Below are positions 20,994-34,100 of a stretch of DNA of 64,000 bases, piece by piece. How positions within the stretch are numbered: the first letter of the stretch is position 1; each line of letters begins with the position of its first letter. The notes below the pieces were generated by a model. That model was not told the DNA's origin and ran no database searches. It saw nothing but the letters and a program-made list of their open reading frames with translations. Source of the stretch: Pachyseris speciosa (taxonomy: Eukaryota > Cnidaria > Anthozoa > Scleractinia > Pachyseridae); NCBI GenBank assembly GCA_016490735.1, contig JAEMWC010000138.1:231001-295000 (forward strand). The letters are read 5' to 3'. The position numbers and the translations under genes are program-made.

Positions 20994-22245
20994 GTTTGTC
21001 AGCTGAACTACGGTCAAGTGTCACCCTCGTTCAACGAAGTAGTTTTTAAGAGGGACGTGCTCTTTAGCACCATCGTTAAGAGAAGTTGTTGTTCAGTGTT
21101 GTTTTTTTTAAGTCGGCGTGATTTAAGAGGCCATATATCATTTCCATTCTTGCATTATCTTGTCTTTATATTTTGTACGCTGGTATTCATTAATCCTAAC
21201 AATGAGCCGGTTGTTTCTATCTGATAAACGTTTTACTTTTGATATTTAAACTCACACTTGTTGATGTCAAGGCGTGTAAATGAGTGCGCTTTTCATGCTG
21301 TCTTGTGAGATTCTTTGTTCTCAACTTAACATAAAAGGTTCGGAATTTCAAAGACATTTAATCATCTTCAATTTCATTTAATTTAATTTCGTTCTTAAAA
21401 ACTAATTGTTTCCTTTTTGTCAGCAGATTCAATATGATATAAAGAGAAGTTTAGCAAAGGAAAGCATCAAATCACTGCCTAGTTACTTTCCTTTTAACTT
21501 CTAATTTATTATGTTCTGAATAGTTGAATTATAATCGATGTACTTTCGCGAGTAAAAATCTAATGTTTATTTGATTCCGGTTTTTATAGCTGTAAAAGAT
21601 GGGCAATTGTTTAGTGTAGGCGCCTTTAAAGCTGTTTTGTTAGACTCTTTCTCATCTGTAACATAAAAGTTTTGACACTAAAGAAATGACGTTAAAAGAA
21701 ATTTCATTAACATAGCAACTTATGGAAAGGATAGCCTGCAGCAAAAACTCATGAAAGCACTACATTTCCTTTGAATTTTATTGCTTTCATAAGTCGAACA
21801 GTGTGAGATCGAACAAGCGCTCAAATTGAAACCTTTCAATTACATTCAGAGGCCATGATAATACAGTGCCAAATCGCTGACCGCGCAGGGAGAGGGGCCG
21901 GAGCAGAATAGTAACTTAATTAAAATACACATCTAAAACCTGTACTCTTACGGGATAATGGTGCTTGGCTTAAGGTGGCGCGGGACGTCGCGGGAAAACA
22001 TCAAATTATGATTGTTCCTTTCGATCCTGTCTGATGGAATAAATTTTAAAACCATTATCTTTAAATTTATACACTTAGTTGTAGTTTTCTGCTGTCATTC
22101 AAATGGGATTGACAGACCGACGCGACACCAGCTGTCTGCCCATTCTGTAACACAAACATATCTTTAACCGACACTGAAGCGATTTTCCTTTTCTGTAAGA
22201 TATCAAGGGAGTACTGGTTGTTGGTTGTTCTTGTATTCTTGTATT

Positions 22246-22278
<33 letters not shown>

Positions 22279-22938
22279 TAAAAATACACTTCCTTGACTT
22301 ATCGAGAAGGTTTTATTTCGCTGGATCCCTTCATTATGTCGGTTTCTCTAGCGCTCCGCCAACTGTGATGCACGTTTAGGGTGCCACCGCTACATAGTTC
22401 ATTAAATGAAAATTCAAATGAAAATTTGTATTTCCAGCAACTATCGTGTGGTTTGAGTCTATACCAAACATAAAGGCGCTTTAAATGGAAAATAAGTAAT
22501 AGATAGTGTTGTGTCACTGTGTTATTTTAGTTGCCCGATATAGCCGACGGTCAACGTAGCTATACACCACATTGGTTTCTTGCTTAACTTACACCGTCGA
22601 CAGGTTGGCTCAGTCAGTACATCATCGGTCCTTTTGCTTAACTAGGTAATAGCCACGTCAAGTCTTTACCAGTGTTCACCCTGGTTCATGCTTTTGCCCG
22701 TGATTGGGCTCGCCTGTCTGATTGATCATGTTATTCACTACACTCGACCGACCACTAAAGAAAATCATGCGAACGTAAGTTTTGATAGAACAATTAAGAT
22801 TTACAAAGAAAAATGAAATAAAAATCGGCTTCCCAGGTTGATAAGAAGCGAACCAATTATAAGATTAATTTTACTCAGAACTACGCCTTACTAGAGAGCG
22901 ACGCTGTTCTTGTTCAAAGCACGATTAACCGTATTCTG
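20994..22938. repeat. Non-coding repeat unit R1 (second copy)
   Basis: Near-identical to 18657-20665, with a 57-base deletion at about 21715 (the CTTCAATTTCATATAAAAATTC segment) and scattered single-base changes. Its TTG tract is at about 22245-22277. Confidence 0.8.
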
Positions 22939-23667
22939 CCCAATCATAGAAATTAAGTGTAACCACTGATTTCCATCGTTTGCGAAGGAAAACCGAGAGA
23001 AACCAAGGCTTGACTGAATGAAACCGAGATTTCGACACTTGCACAAAATATACCGATATGGTCGTGTAAGACAAACGATACACAGTCGTATGCACCTCAA
23101 GCTAATGCGTGTACACGGCATTTGATCAAGTTTCACTTCGGTGTTCTGAACCCAGCTTGCTGATCACACGCGTGCTCAGAGCCACGAAGCACAGTAACTT
23201 TTGGTAACCGGAAGCGAGCACGAAGCCACAACGTTTGCGCTTGTCGTTTATGCTCCGATGGTGCATTCCTCTTGTACAATTTTAAACAAAAGCGCGAGAG
23301 GAAGGTGAAGGAAAACACTGTGAACTGTTGTTTACAGTTACGAGAGACATCACTCCTCCACAATCCAGGACTCTAAGATAAGAAAAGACCACAAAACCAG
23401 GCCTCGACAACAAATTAGTTCTCACAAAAGTTTTCTTATTTGTATTTTTCTACAATTGAGTTTTAAGAGTCTATCATTATGATGTAATCCTGCAAAAAAA
23501 CGAACAGTAGCTTTCTTTCAACGTCAACTCTAGAGCTAGCCTCTAGCAAACCCCGACGAATCCTTGAATATAAATATAAAAAAATAGTTCCGAGTAAATG
23601 CCCTTTAGAAAAAAAAATGACAAACAATTTTCGCTCTTTGTTGTCGTCTCGGGTTTTCGTGAAGCCT
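22939..23667 (-). other. 3' flank of FP gene B
   Basis: About 23130-23667 is shared in order with the regions downstream of FP copies C (55780-56290) and D (62240-62770): GAAGGTGAAGGAAAACACTG, ACGAGAGACATCACTCC, CTCTAAGATAAGAAAAGACC, then the TCTATCATTATGATGTAATCC block. It is therefore part of the duplicated FP module and probably includes the 3' UTR. No canonical AATAAA is obvious close to the stop. Confidence 0.6.
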
Positions 23668-25899
23668 TTACTTGGCCTGACTCGGCAGCGTAGAATAGCG
23701 AGCAACGGCGTTCTCGTACAGCTTAACTTTACTGTAATCTTTGTCGTGGCTCAAAATCTCAATGCGGTGGTCCACAAAGTGATAGTCTGGCAAGTTGACA
23801 ACCTTCTTCGCCCTGCAAAGGAGGAAACGAACTCGGATCAGTGACACTGGGCTGGGTGCATCAGCATATAACAAATAGGAAAGTGTTTTATGAGTTAAAT
23901 TCCTAGCACTGATATTTACCAACGAACTTCCCGAAAGTTCAGCTACACGTGCTGGTTAAGTAGTTGGCTCGTCCTTTTGATATCAACTGATAGCTTTCGA
24001 GTCTTGTTTAACACAAATCCCCACAGGAGGCATCCATAATTGAGTAATCCTAGCTAAGGTCACTTATATTAGTGAAATGGCGATCAATTCATGACAGAAT
24101 TGTTTGTCTTCATAGAATTTCGTCCTTTATTCTATATCACGAGTCGTCCAATCATTTCGACACGGAAAAACTTACTTGTAAGTACTTCTGAAGTCACATC
24201 GGTAATGACCACCTCCATCAAGCAAAAGGGCCATGTTAACATCACCCTTCAGCACCCCATCACGCACGTACATCTTCTCAGTGGATGGCTCCCATTTCAG
24301 CGTCTTCTTCTGCATAACTGGACCATTGGGGGAAAAGTTCTCCCCTTTAAAGCGAATTTCATACATGAAACAGTCGCCTTCCATTCTGTTGAAAGACAAG
24401 TTTCAGTTTCAGTTTATTTATTTGCCAGAAGAAAATAAATAATAAATAAACAATTGCAAGTAAACCTTATATCGCTTGTTATGGTACAAATGCCCTGGTC
24501 TTCATAAGTCATGCTTCTTTCCCAGGAATATCCCTCAGGAAAAGTCTGCTTGAAATAGTCGGGTATATCTGATGGGTATTTGGTGAATGCCCTGTTGCCG
24601 TACTGGAATCCTGACGTCAAGATATCGTAAGCGAAAGGCAGAGGTGCGCCTTCTTTGACTGTAAGGTTTATAGTCTGTGTTCCTCTAAAACACAAACAGG
24701 ATATAAAATGCGTAAGAAAAAAGACTGTTCATATGCAAAGCAGAACTTTTTTTCGTTTTTATTTTTTGTCAAAAAGTCGTGGGAGGTAATGACGGCAGAA
24801 TTACGCTTCCCTTAAACAAGTATGAAGCAGTTCAGTAATTCTTAACTAAAATTCTGTTGGTGCAACAGCATGCTGTTATTAGATGAAGTACTAATTAACC
24901 AATTCGTCATTGTGAGTTTTATCCTCAAACTATCAAAGCCGCAAATATTCCAGTAAGTCCACCGTCTGAGTTAATGGATTTCTAGTTCTTATAACTACTG
25001 CACACGTTTTCAGTCAGTGCTTCTTTTGATAAAACGACAATACAAAAACCTCTTAGTGTGGTAGTTTACCATCTTTATCAGCCGCAAAGAAAGAGAATTT
25101 CATGGAGAAAAAAGTATCCTAGAAACATGGCGGCAATCACGTAATAAACAACAAAAAGGAAAGGTTTAATGACAAGATACTTTACACTCAGATCACCCCA
25201 TAGAGGGTGTGTCCTTCAATCTGATGTATACCAAGAAAGACACAATGAAGAGTTCGTTTTCATTTAAATTTTGCCTGGTTTAGAAAGACATGGCAAACAA
25301 AGCCTACGAATTGACTTATTTAACAGCAAAAACTAAACTTTCAGCCCCATGATTATTGTAATGGAGAGCGAGAATAGGTAAATTTTTAGTATCGTTTTCT
25401 AGGCAAGGTTAAAGAAACTCCTTGAAAGTCTTCTCATAGACTTTCCGGTTACGTTCTTAGCTCGTTATCTTAACGATCGCAAGATCAAAGAAAACAAAGA
25501 TAGCTCCACGTATTTGCTGCGCTCTGAACATGAAAGACACATGATTACAGGCGTAATTTAGGTTCTAAATCTCGCTCACTTACAAACGCTAGAAAAAATG
25601 AAACGTTTCCTAAACTAAGCACTGTCCGAAGCAATGCGGCCTTAAAACTGAACACAATCATTAATCATTTTTATGCTTTTACTTACTCGTAAGGTTTGCC
25701 TTTTCCTTCTCCTTCAATCACGAAGCTGTGCCCGTTTACGGTGCCTACCATGCGCAGCTTAATCTTCATCTCTTGTTTAATCACACTCTGCGGAATGAAA
25801 TTGGAGTACAACTGAGATCAATTACCAATCAAAAATTAGCACTAGAGTTGAGTCATCACAGAAAACAAATGAAGCCTTTTTCTGTGCATCACTTACCAT
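23668..25899 (-). CDS. GFP-like fluorescent protein, intact five-exon gene (B)
   Basis: Exons, minus strand: 25897-25899 (ATG only, then GTAAGT), 25687-25787, 24466-24684, 24176-24385 and 23668-23812. Every intron has GT..AG ends and phases agree, giving 225 residues. The beta-barrel protein forms its own chromophore from Q62-Y63-G64 (GFQYGNRAF). The catalytic R91 (WERSMTYED) and E211 (KLYENAVARYS), equivalent to avGFP R96 and E222, are present. The first exon carrying only the start codon was chosen because exon 2 is in frame from AGTGTGATT (SVIKQEMKIKL), matching coral FP N-termini. The protein is soluble and cytoplasmic in corals, used as pigment/photoprotection. Cyan or green emission is likely from resemblance to Acropora-type FPs, but colour is not proven. 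The 80-base intron 3 contains a CTGGCAAATAAA/AACTGA tail also seen in copy C. Confidence 0.93.
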
Positions 25900-26060
25900 G
25901 ATGGTAGACGTTAAGTAGGATGTCAACCTTACAGCTCTTATTTTTCTCGATCTGCTCTCTCCCAAATCACCGGGGTGAATGAGTAATCATCTCTGAGAGT
26001 GCTGCTATAAACCTGAATGTCACACCCAAAATCCACTTGAACCAATCACAAGCCGGAAAC
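25900..26060 (-). promoter_or_regulatory. FP gene B 5' UTR and core promoter candidate
   Basis: This stretch is conserved with the equivalent region of copy C (58974-59130) beyond the coding sequence. Both carry CTATAAACCTGAAT 107 bases upstream of the ATG (26006 and 59080; TTTATAG when read on the coding strand) and an inverted CCAAT box about 35 bases further out (26042-26046, 59119-59123). The conserved spacing suggests a core promoter. The transcription start is not determined. Confidence 0.5.
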
Positions 26061-26469
26061 TCTTTGTAACAAAGCTGGCACGATGTATATCATACCTATG
26101 TGAAAAAACTTCCATGAATCATTGTTCACATGGAACTATCTTTACATAAAAACTTAATATGTTAAGAAAAAGGAAAGTTAATTAATTTTTATAAATAACT
26201 TTATCAAATTTCTTTCAACTGCATTTCTATAGACTTGACCTTTTTTGTTATGGTTAAGAAAGCGTCCCAATATAGCACCAAAAGGGCAGTCATTTTCACG
26301 CCTTAACTGAAAACTTGTCGATTATCAAACTAAATATAAAACTTCCATTTTTATTTCACCAATTTAAAATCTCTTCTCCTCTGAACAGAGCTGGTAAACA
26401 TTAGAAAAATGCACGTAAATTTCAAGTGTTGCAAACGATGATGATAAAATCTTGCCAAATTCTCTTGTG
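26061..26469. other. No recognisable gene
   Basis: AT-rich spacer between the FP gene B promoter and the tandem array. Its last part (26390-26470) already resembles an internal sub-repeat of the array unit (AAATTTCAAGTG.TGCAAACGA). Confidence 0.45.
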
Positions 26470-29400
26470 AAAATCAATTTATACTGTTTAGAAACGCCTC
26501 AATAAAAGTAAGTCACTCACTAGGGTTCTTATTCCAAGGCCAATTAACCTTCATGCACATGTTATGCAAGACGGTTAATCTCGCTCTTTGAAAACTGTTT
26601 TAAAACTGTTTTAAGTTTAAGCTTAATATAAAGGTTAACTGCGTCATCCCATAACGAGGGATGATCTATCGTGAAGATGATCTATCCATGATCTATCGTG
26701 AAGGTTCTATTTCGCTGGTTCCCATCATTATGCCGGTTTCGCCTGTGATCAGCAAGGTGTAATGCATGATTAGGGTTCCGCGGCTGCAGCGTTAACCTAG
26801 ATGCCACAGGTTCTCGCTTCGCGACTCGCTTTCGCGGCTTCCCCGCTCAATTCTGACGCCCCCAACGAGAAAATAACCTCTGACACCCAGGGAACCACAG
26901 CGTTGATTCCGGTGTGAAAATTCCAATGAAAATTTGTATTTCCAGCAACTTCCTAGTGGTTTGAGTCTGTACTAAACATGATGGCCATGTAAACGGAATA
27001 AGTGACAGATATTGTCGTGCCACTGTAGTTTAGTGGCCCGATATAGCGGACGGTCAACGTGGATATAGTCCGCTTCTGCAATCATAGTGAAACAATTTTG
27101 ATCTTTATTCCCCTTTTTCTCCATGTTGGTTTCTTGCTTAACTTTAACCGACGATAGCTTCTTTTAATTACAACAATTTTCAATGTAAATAACAAAAATG
27201 TGGCCTTTGGATAACCCCCTGAGTTTTGTTTGTTGGTTTTGTTTTTTGTTTTGTATTTGTCTTTCCTTTTCTTTTTTAAATAATCCTTTATGGGCTCCTA
27301 CCCAGGGGCATTACAAGAGAATAATGCCAAGCGCTTAGCTGCGCTAAGGCAATCTGTGCACGTGTTATATCGGCTACAAACACTTGCCATATAATAATAA
27401 CTTATATAACTTACATTCTTATTTCAATCAACTGAAAGTCACTTCTGTCCCGCGCAGAGCTGGTGAATAGTAGAACTGTGCACATAAATTTCAAGTGCCG
27501 CAAACGAGTATTGATGATCACAAAATCTTTTAAAAATCAATTCACTGTTTAGAAATCCCTCAGTAAAACAAGGTAACTTATTTAACTGGTTATTCGAAGG
27601 CCAATTAATGTTAATTCAAAAGTCATAAGAGGAGGTTCAAAGAATCCCGCTTTTGAAAACTGCTTTAAAACCTAAATTCAAGCTTAAGATAACGGTTAAC
27701 TGTCCCATCTGACAACGAGGTTTCATTTTTTTTTTTCTAAATACACTTCCTTGATTTGTCGAGAACGTTCTAACAGATAATAAAATATTTCGCTTGTTTC
27801 CATCATTATCCCGGTTTCGCCCGTGATCAGCCAAGTGTAATACGTAATCAGGGTACCGCCGCTACAGCGTTGATTCCATGAAAATTCAAATAGACGTTTG
27901 TATATCCAGCAACTATCATGTCGTTTGAGTCTTTACTAAACATGAAGGCCATGTAAGCGGCATAAGTGATACAGATAGTATTGTGTCGCTGTTGTATTAT
28001 GGTGCTTTTACCGCGATAACAAATTAATACAGCTATTGTCGCTGAGCAGCTATCTGCAACCATAGTGGTTTTAGCTCTCTGTAAACTTCCAACAGAGAAC
28101 ACACGTCTGAAATATCTCTGCTACTTACCTCTGAAGTTAATAAGCTTCAACAGTAAGACGTGATCTCAGTAACGCCTGTAATAACTACACAATTATCATT
28201 TCACTGACAAAGTGTTTTGAGGCGGGCAGATGGAAAGATACTTTATATTACAGGCCAAAACAACTTTCCCCATGTCGTTTATTCATTGAATCAGAAATGT
28301 CTTCCCTCCTGCAAGAGTAGTTTATATTTCCTAAAGTACGGTAAGAATTCTGATTAGCGGTTTTATATCTATCAGTATTTGGATTGCCGACAAGTATTAA
28401 ACTAGATGTCTTTGTTGCCAAATATTTATTGCCTTTTTTTTTTCTTGTTTTTTCTGCGGTCAGTCGTATTTCATAACTTGTAACAGTAACATTATTAATT
28501 AAGTTCCACACACTTTAAATATAGCGAGGTTTCTTGTTCGGCGAATCACTAAAGTTTGGTCAAACACATAAACAAGCCGGTATACTACCCTTCCAGAAGT
28601 AAAATTAAATCACATGCAATAACCAATGTACATTTTCACTTTTAGCAGTTGACTAAGAATCTTCATTATATAAAGTATATTATTGACTTCCAAAAACTTT
28701 TTTATTAACCGGGGGTTTAAAGATCAAGGGGTGAATGAAATATCTCGTTTCCTCTGGGCAACTCAAAAAAATTAAGAGCACGTTTCCCAGCTCCGTGCAA
28801 AGGAGATCTGATTTTCAATTAATTGGTACTCATAGCTGATTATCTGATACTTCAAGTTACTTATAATCACTATTATTACAGAAAAAGTTATAACATCTAG
28901 ATCAGTGGATTTTAAGAGTAACTAGTATGGGGAAGTATGATTATAAATATCTCTTTAAAAATTGATGTATTTCTGCTCCAATTTCAACTCTTTGTGTAAC
29001 GAAAACAAAACAACACTGATACACATCTTTTTCCAACTTTAGCTCCTAGACAAAAAATTGACATGGTTGATAGCAAACCCAGCAGGAGGGATTTAATTTA
29101 TTATAAGCCATTTAGCCAAAGCGGGCGTGCTTTTTGAAGCTAGATATGATTGCCCTTTTTCTATTGTCTTGTCTTTATGTTTTATATTTTAATATTCATT
29201 AAGCCACAATTTCAAGAATGTTAAATTAAAGGCACAGAGGAGTCGTTTCCTGGCACCGCCTTTTGTACACCTTAATTTAATTAGAAGAGGCGGCGACTAG
29301 AGTAATTGGTATTACGGATAACAAACCCAGCATGAACCAACAGCGAAACCGGCGTTCGACCCAGAATCTCGAGGGCGAGAGGTTTGTCAGCTGAACTATG

Positions 29401-29485
29401 GTCAAGTGTTACCCTCGTTCAACAAACACACTTGTTGGGTCATTGTAAAAATTTAATAGGTTCTTTCTTCTTTCTTTCTTCTTCT

Positions 29486-29517
<32 letters not shown>

Positions 29518-31119
29518 TTCTTCTTCTTCTTCTTCTTCTTCTTCTTCTTCTTCTTCTTCTTCTTCTTCTTCTTCATCTTCTTCTGTGACCTCATCTTCTT
29601 TTCTCTCATGTTAAGGCCGCAGAAGAATTCTTTAGTGGCAATGCCTTTTTGAAAAGGAATTTAATCATCCGCCGCGGCAAAATCACTGTTTTGTCTGGCA
29701 ACTGTATTTGAAGTAGCCGTCGTTCTAGTAGAGTAGAAACGAATTGATTGTGCAAGGGTTGCCAGAATCATTCGATCGTGCAAATCTTCTGAACAGTTAA
29801 ATTATAGGCTATGCATTTAGTGTGTAAACGTCTAATGTTTTGTTTGATTGAGGTTTTGAAATGATAGGTACGTTTTCACTTCAGGCGCGCAAATGAATGC
29901 GGTTTTGATGCTGTTTTGTCAGACTCTTTCTTCTCAACCGTAACATAAAAGGCTTAGCTTAACTGCTGAATACCAAAGGTATTGAATACCAATACTGAAT
30001 ACCAAAGGTTTAGAGTGGTTTGGTAGCAGCGCCTTGTACACCGGAATTTTATCAGAAGACGAGGCAACAGTTGAGTAAATAGTATGACAGATAGTACTCC
30101 CAGGAAAAAAAGGAACTGATTTAACTTAAGCCACATAGTCAAACCAACATTCGACCCAGAATTTCGAGGGCCAGAGGTTTTTCAGTTTAACTGCAGTCAA
30201 GTGTCACCTTCGCTAAAAAATAAAAGGTCGGTTTAATTTAAGGGGATGTGTCTTAAAGCACACTCGTTAAAATAAGTCCTTTACTTTATTAAGGGAACGT
30301 GCTTTATAAAGCTTTAAATCATTTCCATTCTTGCATTATCTTATCTTAATATCTTTGTGCTTTAATATTAATGAACCCACAACTGACTAACAATAAGCGT
30401 TTTTATATCTGTTAAGCGTTTCAGTTTTGATAGTTAAACACACTTGTTCGGGAATCACTGTAATTTTAATAGGTTCCTTCCTCTTTTAAATCTTCTTCTA
30501 TCTCGTACCTTTTTGTTATCTCAAAGCCACAGAAGAATTCTTTAGTGGCAATTTCTCTTGTGGAAAGTAATTTAATCATCTGTCGCGGCGACATCATTGT
30601 TTTTTCTGTACAACTGTATTTGAAGTAGCCGTCGCTATAGCTGGAGTAAAAACAAACAGATCGTGCGTGGGTTACCAGAATCATTCATTAGATCTTGCAA
30701 GGATCGAACAGTTGATTTATAATCTATGTACTCTCGCGTGTATAAATCTAATGTTTGTTTGATTCCGGTTTTTAAATGATTGGCAAGGTTTCAGTGTAGG
30801 GGTGCAAATCAATGCGCCTTTGATGCTGCCTTGTCAGACTCTTTGTCAACCATAACATAAAAGGTTTAACGCTAAAGATATGAACTTAAAAGAAATTTTA
30901 ATTAACTTCAATTTCACATAGAAAATTAAAAATACAATAGAATAGAACAAACAACGGATAAACTATTGCTACTTATGGAAAGGATAGCTTGCAGCAAAAA
31001 CTCATGAAAACACCATACATTTCCTTTGAATTTTATTCCTTTCGTAAGTTGAGCAGTCTCAGAGCGAACAAGCGCGCAAATTGAAACGTTTTGAATACAT
31101 TTAGAGGCCATGCTAGTAC
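26470..31119. repeat. Tandem array unit, copy 1 (4650 bp)
   Basis: The boundary is arbitrary, set at AAAATCAATTTATACTGTTT. The unit is non-coding and internally built of diverged sub-repeats: the AATTCTTTAGTGGCAAT and GTATTTGAAGTAGCCGTCG blocks occur twice per unit, near 29625/29705 and 30537/30607. A CTT microsatellite spans about 29469-29583. Apparent Ser- or Lys-rich frames are translations of that microsatellite. Copy 1 is somewhat more diverged at its left end (26620-26900), where extra bases are present. Confidence 0.85.
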
Positions 31120-34100
31120 AAAATCAATTTATACTGTTTAGAAACGCTTCAATAAAAGTAATTCATTCACTAGGGTGGTTATTGCAAGGCCACTTAACTT
31201 TCATGCACATGTTATACAGGACGGTTTAAGCTTAAGATAACGGTTAACTGCACCATCCCATAGCGAAGTTCCAATTTTTTTTCTCTAAAAACACTTCCAT
31301 GATCTATCGTGGAGATTCTATTTCGCTGGTTCCCATCATTATGCCGGTTTCGCCTGTGATCAGCCAAGTGTAATGCATGATTAGGGTTCCGCCGCTGCAG
31401 CGTTATACTGGATGCCAGAGGTCGCCGCTTCGCGACTCCAACTGTCGCCCCCAACGAGAAAATAACCTCTGACACCCAGGGAACCACAGCGTTGATTCCG
31501 GTGTGAAAATTCCGATGAAAATTTGTATTTCCAGCAACTTTCTAGTGGTTTGAGTCTGTACTAAACATGATGGCCATGTAAGCGGAATAAGTGACAGATA
31601 TTGTCGTGCCACTGTAGTTTAGTGGCCCGATATAGCGGACGGTCAACGTGGATATAGTCCGCTTCTGCAATCGTAGTGAAACAATTTTGATCTTTATTCC
31701 CCTTTTTCTCCATGTTGGTTTCTTGCTTAACTTTAACCGACGATAGCTTGTTTTAACTACAACAATTTTCAATGTAAATAACAAAAATGTGGCCTTTGGA
31801 TAACCCGCTGAGTTTTCTTTGTTTGTTTTGTTTTTTGTTTTGTTTTTGTCTTTCCTTTTTTTTTTTTTAATAATCCTTTATGGGCTCCAACCCGGGGGCA
31901 TTACAAGAGAATAATGCCAAGCGCTTAGCTGCGCTAAGGCAATCTGTGCACGCGTTATATCGGCTACAAATACTTGCCATATAATAATAACTTATATAAC
32001 TTACATTCTTATTTCAATCAACTGAAAGTCACTTCTGTCCCGCGCAGAGCTGGTGAATAGTAGAACTGTGCACATAAATTTCAAGTGCCGCAAACGAGTA
32101 TTGATGATCACAAAATCTTTTAAAAATCAATTCACTGTTTAGAAACCCCTCAGTAAAACAAGGTAACTTATTTAACTGGTTATTCGAAGGCCAATTAGTG
32201 TTAATTCAAAAGTCATAAGAGGTGGTTCAAAGAATCCCTCTTTTGAAAACTGCTTTAAAACCTAAATTTAAGCTTAAGATAACGGTTAACTGTCCCATCT
32301 GACAACGAGGTTTCATTTTTTTTTTTCTAAATACACTTCCTTGATTTGTCGAGAACGTTCTAACAGATAATAAAATATTTCGCTTGTTTCCATCATTATC
32401 ACGGTTTCTCCTGTGATCAGCTAAGTGTAATACGTAATCAGGGTACCGCCGCTACAGCGTTGATTCCTTGAAAATTCAAATAGACGTTTGTATATCCAGC
32501 AACTATCATGTCGTTTGAGTCTTTACTAAACATGAAGGCCATGTAAGCGGCATAAGTGATACAGATAGTATTGTATCGCTGTTGTATTATGGTGCTTTTA
32601 CCGCGATAACAAATTAATACAGCTATTGTCGCTGAGCAGCTATCTGCAACCATAGTGGTCTTAGCTCTCTGTCACCTTCCAACAGAGAACACACGTCTGA
32701 AATATCTCTGCTACTTACCTCTGAAGTTAATAAGCTTCAACAGTAAGACGTGATCTCAGTAACGCCTGTAATAACTACACAATTATCATTTCACTGACAA
32801 AGTGTTTTGAGGCGGGCAGATGGAAAGATACTTTATATTACAGGCCAAAACAACTTTCCCCATGTCGTTTATTTATACATTCATTGAATCAGAAATGTCT
32901 TCCCTCCTGCAAGAGTAGTTTATATTTCCTAGAGCACGGTAAGAATTCTGATTAGCCGTTTTATATCTATCAGTATTTGGATTGCCGACAAGTATTAAAC
33001 TAGATGTCTTTGTTGCCAAATATTTATTGCCTTTTTTTTTTCTTGTTTTTTCTGCGGTCAGTCGTATTTCATAACTTGTAACAGTAACATTATTAATTAA
33101 GTTCCACACACTTTAAATATAGCGAGGTTTCTTGTTCGGCGAATCACTAAAGTTTGGTCAAACACATAAACAAGCCGGTATACTACCCTTCCAGAAGTAA
33201 AATTAAATCACATGCAATAACCAATGTACATTTTCACTTTTAGCAGTTGACTAAGAATCTTCATTATATAAAGTATATTATTGACTTCCAAAAACTTTTT
33301 TATTAACCGGGGGTTTAAAGATCAAGGGGTGAATGAAATATCTCGTTTCCTCTGGGCAACTCAAAAAAATTAAGAGCACGTTTCCCAGCTCTGTGCAAAG
33401 GAGATCTGATTTTCAATTAATTGGTACTCATAGCTGATTATCTGATACTTCAAGTTACTTATAATCACTATTATTACAGAAAAAGTTATAACATCTAGAT
33501 AAGTGGATTTTAAGAGTAACTAGTATGGGGGAGTATGATTATAAACATCTCTTTAAAAATTGATGTATTTCTGCTCCAATTTCAACTCTTTGTGTAACGA
33601 AAACAAAACAACACTGATACACATCTTTTTCCAACTTTAGCTCCTAGACAAAGAATTGACATGGTTGATAGCAAACCCAGCAGGAGGGATTTAATTTATT
33701 ATAAGCCATTTAGCCAAAGCGGGCGTGCTTTTTGAAGCTAGATATGATTGCCCTTTTTCTATTGTCTTGTCTTTATGTTTTATATTTTAATATTCATTAA
33801 GCCACAATTTCAAGAATGTTAAATTAAAGGCACAGAGGAGTCGTTTCCTGGCACCGCCTTTTGTACACCTTAATTTAATTAGAAGAGGCGGCGACTAGAG
33901 TAATTGGTATTACGGATAACAAACCCAGCATGAACCAACAGCGAAACCGGCGTTCGACCCAGAATCTCGAGGGCGAGAGGTTTGTCAGCTGAACTATGGT
34001 CAAGTGTTACCCTCGTTCAACAAACACACTTGTTGGGTCATTGTAAAAATTTAATAGGTTCTTTCTTCTTTCTTTCTTTCTTCTTCTTCTTCTTCTTCTT

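Noticed and set aside
23133..23363. 76-residue minus-strand frame downstream of FP gene B (and its relative at 55787-55978)
   Set aside because: It lies in the conserved FP 3' flank. The frame is not kept in the D copy, so conservation reflects gene duplication, not coding.
29384..29614. Poly-Ser, poly-Phe, poly-Leu and poly-Lys open frames (also at 33982, 38534 and 52541)
   Set aside because: They are translations of the CTT/AAG microsatellite in the array unit. The encoded amino acid changes with frame and copy.
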